A stretch of DNA of 64,000 nt from Bryobacteraceae bacterium (lineage in GTDB: Bacteria > Acidobacteriota > Terriglobia > Bryobacterales > Bryobacteraceae). Each line of letters opens with the position of its first letter. Position 1 is the first letter of the stretch. Below are positions 59,355-64,000 of the stretch, piece after piece. The stretch lies in assembly GCA_026002875.1 (NCBI GenBank), contig BPGE01000001.1:2604001-2668000 (forward strand). The letters run 5' to 3'. A program made the position numbers and the translations under genes. The notes beneath the pieces are model-generated. The model worked only from the letters and a program-made list of their open reading frames with translations. It had not been told where the DNA came from and ran no database searches.

Positions 59355-62288
59355 TCACTCCAGTCCTGCCGCCTTCCGGAAACGCTCCTTCTCTTTCTCG
59401 CGGTCCAGGAACGGAACGCCCTTCTCCATCCATTCCGGTTTCGGGGCGTCTTTGAGGAAATGATCAAAGAACTGCTTCATGCGGATTGCATAATCCATCT
59501 GATTATGCCTTCTCCGCAGGCCGTGCAGTTCGCCGTTGTAATTCAGCAGATACGCTTCTTTTCCATTGCGCCGGAGCGCAAGGAACAGCTCGATGCCCTG
59601 ATACCACGGCACGGCGTCATCCTGATCGTCGTGCAGAATCAGCAGCGGAGTGGCGACTCTTTTCACATGAAATACGGGCGAATTCTCGACGTATTTCAGG
59701 GGATCGTCATACAGCGGCCTGCCGATCCGGCTCTGGGTTTTCTCATACTGGAACTGCCGCGGCAACCCGGTGCCCCAGCGGATGCCGGAGTAGGCGCTCG
59801 TCATGTTGCCCACCGGCGCTCCCGCCTCCGCCGCGCGGAACCGCGTCGTCTGCGTCACCATGTAGGACACCTGGTAGCCGCCCCAGCTGTGGCCCGCGAT
59901 GCCGATCCGGTCCGGATCGATGAAGCCCATCGACTCCACCGCCTGCACAGCCGCCAGCACGCACTTCAGGGCGCTCTGGCCCGGCTGCCCCTCCGTATAC
60001 ACGATGTCCGGCGTCAGCACCACATAGCCGTCGCTGACATACTGGCTGAAGTTGAAATTGTGCGACGGCCGCGGATGCACGAACGAGTGCACGTTCTGCG
60101 ACAGCTTCTCGTAAATGTAGACCATCAGCGGGTACTTCTTCTTCGGATCGAAGTTCGCCGGTTTGTACAGCGCCGCCGTCAGCGGCACGCCATCGGCGTT
60201 TTTGTAGCGGATCAGCTCGCCCGTCCCCCACAGGAACGGCTGCATCTGATCTCCGCCCCGCGTCGCCCGCTGCGGCGCGCGGAAATCGCTGTTCGTCAGG
60301 TGGACATCGGGATACTCGTCGAACCGCTGCGCCGTGATGGCCAGCACGTCGGCGTCGCGCGCGCGCGTCACATAGCGGAACGCCTTGGCCGCCCACAGCA
60401 GCCGCTGCGGCGTGCCGCCCCCTGCCGGCGCGCGGTAGAAGCCCGTCTCCCGCGTCTCTTCGCTCTCTGCAATCAGCGTCAGCGGCTTTGACAGATCGAT
60501 GCCAGGCTCCTCTTCCTCATCCGGCGGATCGATCCGCTGCACGCGGAATTCAATGCGCGCCTTCCTCCCCTCACCTGCGGTCAGATTGCGCGGCTCCGCG
60601 CCATCGGCGGACAGTTGCCACACGTCGTAGCGGTCGTAGACGAGGAAGCTCTTCGAGTCTTTCGTCCAGCCCGCCGCCCCATAGGCGCCCGGCTCGGAGG
60701 GCGAATCGTGATCTTCCCTGTGAAACGCCACCGGCAACGCCCCCGTCGCGTTTCTCGTCGCGCCGTCGGACAGCCGCACCAGGAACCACGAGCGGCTGTT
60801 GAAGTACGCCGCGTACTGTCCGTCCGGCGACATCTGCCACCCGCCCGTTCCGAAGCCTCCCCCGCGCACCATCTGCGCCAGCCGCTTCCGCGCTCCTGTC
60901 TTCGTGTCCACGGCATAGACGTCCTGATAAGCGCCGTCGTAGTCCACCATCCGGCGGTAGGCGCGGTCGTCGGTTCCGAGCGCCGTCAGCCCCGTGCGCG
61001 CAGGCGTTACCTCGGCCATTTCGGGCGTGGCGAGCTGCACATACCGCTTCTCGTCGAAGTGCCAAACGCCCCGCCACGTGCGGTTCCGCTCGCGGTTGGC
61101 GCGCACGCGCTGCATGGGCTGCACCAGATCGTCGCGCCAGTGCCACAGATCCATCAGCACGCGGTCGCCAGCGTCCTGCTGCGCCTGCTGCTCTCCCTCC
61201 GCCTGCTCTTCCGGCGGAGGCGCAACCGGCACGAACAGCCGCATCCCGTCGGCGGAAAACTGCAGCGTCCCCTTCTCGCTCACAGCCATGCCCGCGGGGA
61301 TGCCGGGCGTCTGGCTGGTCACCGTTTCCACCGCGGCTGCGCCGCCCCGGTCCCACACCCACACGGACTTCTTCTCTTCAAAAAACGCCAGCTTCTTCTG
61401 CCCGCGGTCCCAGGCCAGTTTCGAATACTTCCCCTTGCCCGCTTTCAGCGCGACGGCATCGCCCGTCCCGCCCGGCGTGAACGCGTACACCCCGTTGTCC
61501 TCTTCTTTGCGCGAATTCACGGCATAGACCAGAGTCTTGCCGTCGCGGGCGAACGAATATTCGCTGACGAAAGGAAACACGCGCTCGCTGTTGTCCGCCC
61601 TGTCCAGTTCGCGCAAAACAAGATCGGTTCCGAATGTTTGCCTGGAGCCGGCGCTCCCGCCCGCCCCGCGCTGCTGGTCTTCCGCCTCGTCGTCCTGTTC
61701 GGCCGGCTTGGCCTCCGCGGCGGGCTTGGCCTGGTTGGCGGCTGGCGCCGGCGGCGCCTCTTTGAGGTACGCCACCCACGCTCCGCCGCGCGAAGGAACC
61801 TGGAAGTTCTTCACTCTGTCGATCCGCGTTGTTTCTCCCGAACCCAGCTTCATCAGCAGCAGTCCCTGCTTGGGCATATCATCGGCGCGGCGGCGCTCCT
61901 TGCGCACCTTGTCCACCTCTTCTTTGCGCGGGTAGGTGCTGGCGACGAGCCAGCGGCTGTCGCTGGTGAACGCCACGCGGATCGTCGGCGGCTCGGGCGG
62001 CGGCCCCTCCGCGTCGGCAGGCGTCACCGGCGGCGGGGGCAGCTCGCCCACGTTCTCGCGCCACTCGCGTCCTGTCGCGACTTCGCGCACGACCAGATCG
62101 CCGTCGCCCCGCTGCGGCATGAACGCATACGCCAGATACTTTCCATCCGGCGACAGCGTCACCGCCGAAATCGTCCGCCACGGGTCGAAGTCCCTGTGAG
62201 TGATCGGGCGCTTCGAAGGCGCCTGCGCCGCCAGCGCGGCGGCCAACAGCAGAACCGTCGTCAGCTTTCTGCGAAGAATCGCACGCAT
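59355..62288 (-). CDS. Secreted S9 prolyl oligopeptidase family peptidase
   Basis: 977 aa with signal peptide (LRRKLTTVLLLAAALAAQ). A propeller of unusual length (~30-690), including an Ala/Lys/Glu-rich acidic insert (AANQAKPAAEAKPAEQDDEAEDQ region), precedes the hydrolase domain. Triad: Ser801 (GHSWGGYQ), Asp890 (HDDQDDAVPW) and His922 (GELHGL). Longer than the standard S9 enzyme. TATAAT ends 6 nt before the ATG: a consensus -10 with a leaderless start. Confidence 0.92.
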   Translation of the reverse strand: MRAILRRKLTTVLLLAAALAAQAPSKRPITHRDFDPWRTISAVTLSPDGKYLAYAFMPQRGDGDLVVREVATGREWRENVGELPPPPVTPADAEGPPPEPPTIRVAFTSDSRWLVASTYPRKEEVDKVRKERRRADDMPKQGLLLMKLGSGETTRIDRVKNFQVPSRGGAWVAYLKEAPPAPAANQAKPAAEAKPAEQDDEAEDQQRGAGGSAGSRQTFGTDLVLRELDRADNSERVFPFVSEYSFARDGKTLVYAVNSRKEEDNGVYAFTPGGTGDAVALKAGKGKYSKLAWDRGQKKLAFFEEKKSVWVWDRGGAAAVETVTSQTPGIPAGMAVSEKGTLQFSADGMRLFVPVAPPPEEQAEGEQQAQQDAGDRVLMDLWHWRDDLVQPMQRVRANRERNRTWRGVWHFDEKRYVQLATPEMAEVTPARTGLTALGTDDRAYRRMVDYDGAYQDVYAVDTKTGARKRLAQMVRGGGFGTGGWQMSPDGQYAAYFNSRSWFLVRLSDGATRNATGALPVAFHREDHDSPSEPGAYGAAGWTKDSKSFLVYDRYDVWQLSADGAEPRNLTAGEGRKARIEFRVQRIDPPDEEEEPGIDLSKPLTLIAESEETRETGFYRAPAGGGTPQRLLWAAKAFRYVTRARDADVLAITAQRFDEYPDVHLTNSDFRAPQRATRGGDQMQPFLWGTGELIRYKNADGVPLTAALYKPANFDPKKKYPLMVYIYEKLSQNVHSFVHPRPSHNFNFSQYVSDGYVVLTPDIVYTEGQPGQSALKCVLAAVQAVESMGFIDPDRIGIAGHSWGGYQVSYMVTQTTRFRAAEAGAPVGNMTSAYSGIRWGTGLPRQFQYEKTQSRIGRPLYDDPLKYVENSPVFHVKRVATPLLILHDDQDDAVPWYQGIELFLALRRNGKEAYLLNYNGELHGLRRRHNQMDYAIRMKQFFDHFLKDAPKPEWMEKGVPFLDREKEKERFRKAAGLE

Positions 62289-62294
62289 GCGTGA

Positions 62295-62300
62295 ATTATA
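62295..62300 (-). promoter_or_regulatory. Consensus -10 TATAAT, leaderless start of the S9 peptidase
   Basis: Minus strand TATAAT ending exactly 6 nt before ATG 62288. No -35 hexamer at 17 bp. Confidence 0.6.
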
Positions 62301-62380
62301 TCCGCCGCGCATGGCAGGCCCGCTGCAGCGTGCTCGCAGCGCAGCAAATGCCGGGTTGATGCGGCGCCAGGCCCCGGCTC

Positions 62381-64000
62381 TCAGGAAAGCAGAATCTTGC
62401 GCAGTTCTCCTTCCGGATCGTCCACCATCCGGCATTCGTGATCGAAGACCATCGTCTGGCAACGCTGAGGATCGAACGGATCCCACCTCAAGCCGGGCTG
62501 GCTGGGATTGCCGGTCCGGGCGAAATTGGCCCAGGCGGTCGCCATCTTTCTGGCCAGCGCGCGCGCCTCCGGTCCGTTGCCGGTTCCCTGCGCGCAGCGC
62601 TCGGTGTTGTCGAAACAGAAAGCGAGCTCGGACGTGTGCCAGGCGCCGGCATCTTCCAGCATGGGCGATTGCCAGGTGAAGTAGTAGGTGAAGACCGGAG
62701 CGCCCTTCTGGTTGTATTTCAGCGTGGCCATGCGCGTGACATTGTTGCGCATGTTAAGGGTGTTCAGACTGCTGCCGCCGCACATGTAGGACAGCGTGCG
62801 GATGCTCTTCCGCGGATATGCCTTCTTCAGCCCCTCGACCAGCGCTTTGGCCTTCCCCTCGCCGTACATCTTCGTCAGCGTAGCCAGCCACTCAGCCTCC
62901 GTGGGGCGGAAGCGCATGATATTGCCCTCTTCGCTGACCGAGCCGAACAGGATGGGCACGTTCTTCGAGATCTCCGGCGCGGCATCGTAAAAGGACCGCA
63001 GGGTGATGACGCGGCCGTCGACAGTCGGTCCATTCCCCACGCGCGGTTTCGCAGTTCCTGGCGCCGGAACCGGTCCGCCTGGACCCATCGGCGGGTTCAT
63101 CTTGGCCGCCACCGCGTTGGCGGCGGCGTTCAGTCTGGCCCATTCCATCTTCTGCAGTGCAGCGATGCCGCTGACGCCGAGCTCGGCGAACACCCGTTTA
63201 GCGAACTCTGCGGAGAGCTCCGCATCGGGCGGATTGCCGCCGCCGCCCGACTGCGCCGCAGCGCGATGGACAAGTCCTGCCGCCGAAGGCATTCCCAGCA
63301 GCGTGGTCACTTTGGAACCGCCGCCCGAGTTGCCGTAGATCATGACCCTGTCGGGATCGCCGCCGAAATTGGCGATGTTGTCCCGCACCCAGCGCAGCGC
63401 CGCCACAAGATCCGTCATGCCCACGTTCGCGGAATCGGCGTACGCAGGACCGCCGATCGAGGAGACATCCAGGAACCCCAGAACATTGAGGCGGTGGTTC
63501 ACCGTCACCGACACCACGTCGTGATGCCGTGCCAGTTGCGCCCCATCCTGGCTGGCCAGTTCGTAAGCCGAACCGAACGTGAAGCCGCCTCCGTGGATGT
63601 AGAACATCACGGGACGCCTGCCGCTGAGGCTGGGCGTCCAGATGTTCAGCTTGAGCATGTCTTCGCTTTGCCACCCGTCGGTCCACTGCTGCAGGAAGGT
63701 CTGTTCGATCGACCAGTCATGCAGGCGCTGCGGGCAATTGGGTCCATAGATCAGAGCGGGGTATTCGCCATCCCACGGAACCGGCGGCTTGGCCGGAAGC
63801 CAGCGGTTCTCTCCGCCGGTATCCGCGCCATAGGGGACGCCCTTGAACGTCAGGACGCCGTCCTCGACATATCCGCGCACTTTCCCGTATTGCGTCTTTG
63901 CAACAGCCCACCTCGGCGTGCTGCACGTCGCCCCCGCCGCCTTCTCTCTCTGGCTCGCGTCGCTGGGCGTGTTTCCTGCCAGCCCGGCGACGCCTGCTGT
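62381..64000 (-). CDS. Type-B carboxylesterase (N-terminus outside the window)
   Basis: The reading frame stays open past the GTG at 63880 to the window edge, including ATCSTPRWAVAKTQYGKVRG, so the true start lies beyond 64000. Esterase motifs: TFKGVPYG, SEDMLKLNIWTP, FYIHGGGFTFGSAYELAS, nucleophile GNSGGGSKV, Glu in FGSVSEEGN and His in DAGAWHTSELAF. The frame upstream of GTG looks like the end of an export signal. About 540 residues visible. Confidence 0.85.
   Translation of the reverse strand, partial: TAGVAGLAGNTPSDASQREKAAGATCSTPRWAVAKTQYGKVRGYVEDGVLTFKGVPYGADTGGENRWLPAKPPVPWDGEYPALIYGPNCPQRLHDWSIEQTFLQQWTDGWQSEDMLKLNIWTPSLSGRRPVMFYIHGGGFTFGSAYELASQDGAQLARHHDVVSVTVNHRLNVLGFLDVSSIGGPAYADSANVGMTDLVAALRWVRDNIANFGGDPDRVMIYGNSGGGSKVTTLLGMPSAAGLVHRAAAQSGGGGNPPDAELSAEFAKRVFAELGVSGIAALQKMEWARLNAAANAVAAKMNPPMGPGGPVPAPGTAKPRVGNGPTVDGRVITLRSFYDAAPEISKNVPILFGSVSEEGNIMRFRPTEAEWLATLTKMYGEGKAKALVEGLKKAYPRKSIRTLSYMCGGSSLNTLNMRNNVTRMATLKYNQKGAPVFTYYFTWQSPMLEDAGAWHTSELAFCFDNTERCAQGTGNGPEARALARKMATAWANFARTGNPSQPGLRWDPFDPQRCQTMVFDHECRMVDDPEGELRKILLS

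Overview
The window is GC-rich and densely coding, and looks like a chromosomal segment from the Acidobacteriota, most likely the Bryobacterales/Solibacter lineage. That placement is inferred from gene content: an Oar-like TonB-dependent receptor, YVTN-propeller phosphoesterases, a NIPSNAP protein, S9 peptidases, BshC, Tat-exported Gfo/Idh proteins and DUF4097 lipoproteins, with no gammaproteobacterial- or actinobacterial-style operons. No rRNA, tRNA, insertion sequence, integrase or prophage gene is visible. Both edge genes (1-326 and 62381-64000, minus strand) are truncated.

Layout. 0-8 kb: truncated propeller gene, NIPSNAP protein, dxr-rseP pair, a 63-bp hairpin repeat array, a large S9 peptidase, clpP. 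8-17 kb: Fe-S type Rrf2 regulator, IMPase-family phosphatase, acyl-CoA synthetase, icd (TTG start), purE-purK-lhgO, trxC. 17-29 kb: YVTN/phosphoesterase fusion, an unknown lipoprotein, DUF4097 lipoprotein, pyc, Tat-exported Gfo/Idh oxidoreductase, bacteriohemerythrin, exported esterase-like hydrolase, HAD phosphatase. 29-38 kb: fused alpha-keto acid dehydrogenase E1, serS, and a minus-strand sugar operon (unknown secreted protein, 29-aa membrane ORF, GRP/RhaT-like transporter, zinc alcohol dehydrogenase, rhaB). 38-47 kb: a degenerate methyltransferase-like gene, an LTXXQ periplasmic protein, the TonB receptor, an OMP barrel, a 64-aa membrane protein, a GT4 glycosyltransferase. 47-53 kb: hutU, hutI, ftcD and lipA on the minus strand. 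53-64 kb: sialate O-acetylesterase, DUF2802-like protein, DUF192 protein, exported-looking Pcm, aldo/keto reductase, HpcH aldolase, bshC, a second large S9 peptidase, and a truncated type-B carboxylesterase.

How it fits together. The catabolic genes suggest a heterotroph using peptides, esterified polysaccharides, L-rhamnose-like sugars and histidine (urocanate to glutamate and formimino-folate). Carbon flows through icd, pyc and a lipoate-dependent E1 with lipA nearby.

Two non-coding signals stand out. The first is the hairpin array at 3792-4563: 12 units in which two stem versions differ by compensatory base-pair swaps and three linker types are shuffled. The second is a TANNNT (-10-like) hexamer ending 5-11 nt before the start codon of about 15 genes, which predicts leaderless or near-leaderless mRNAs.
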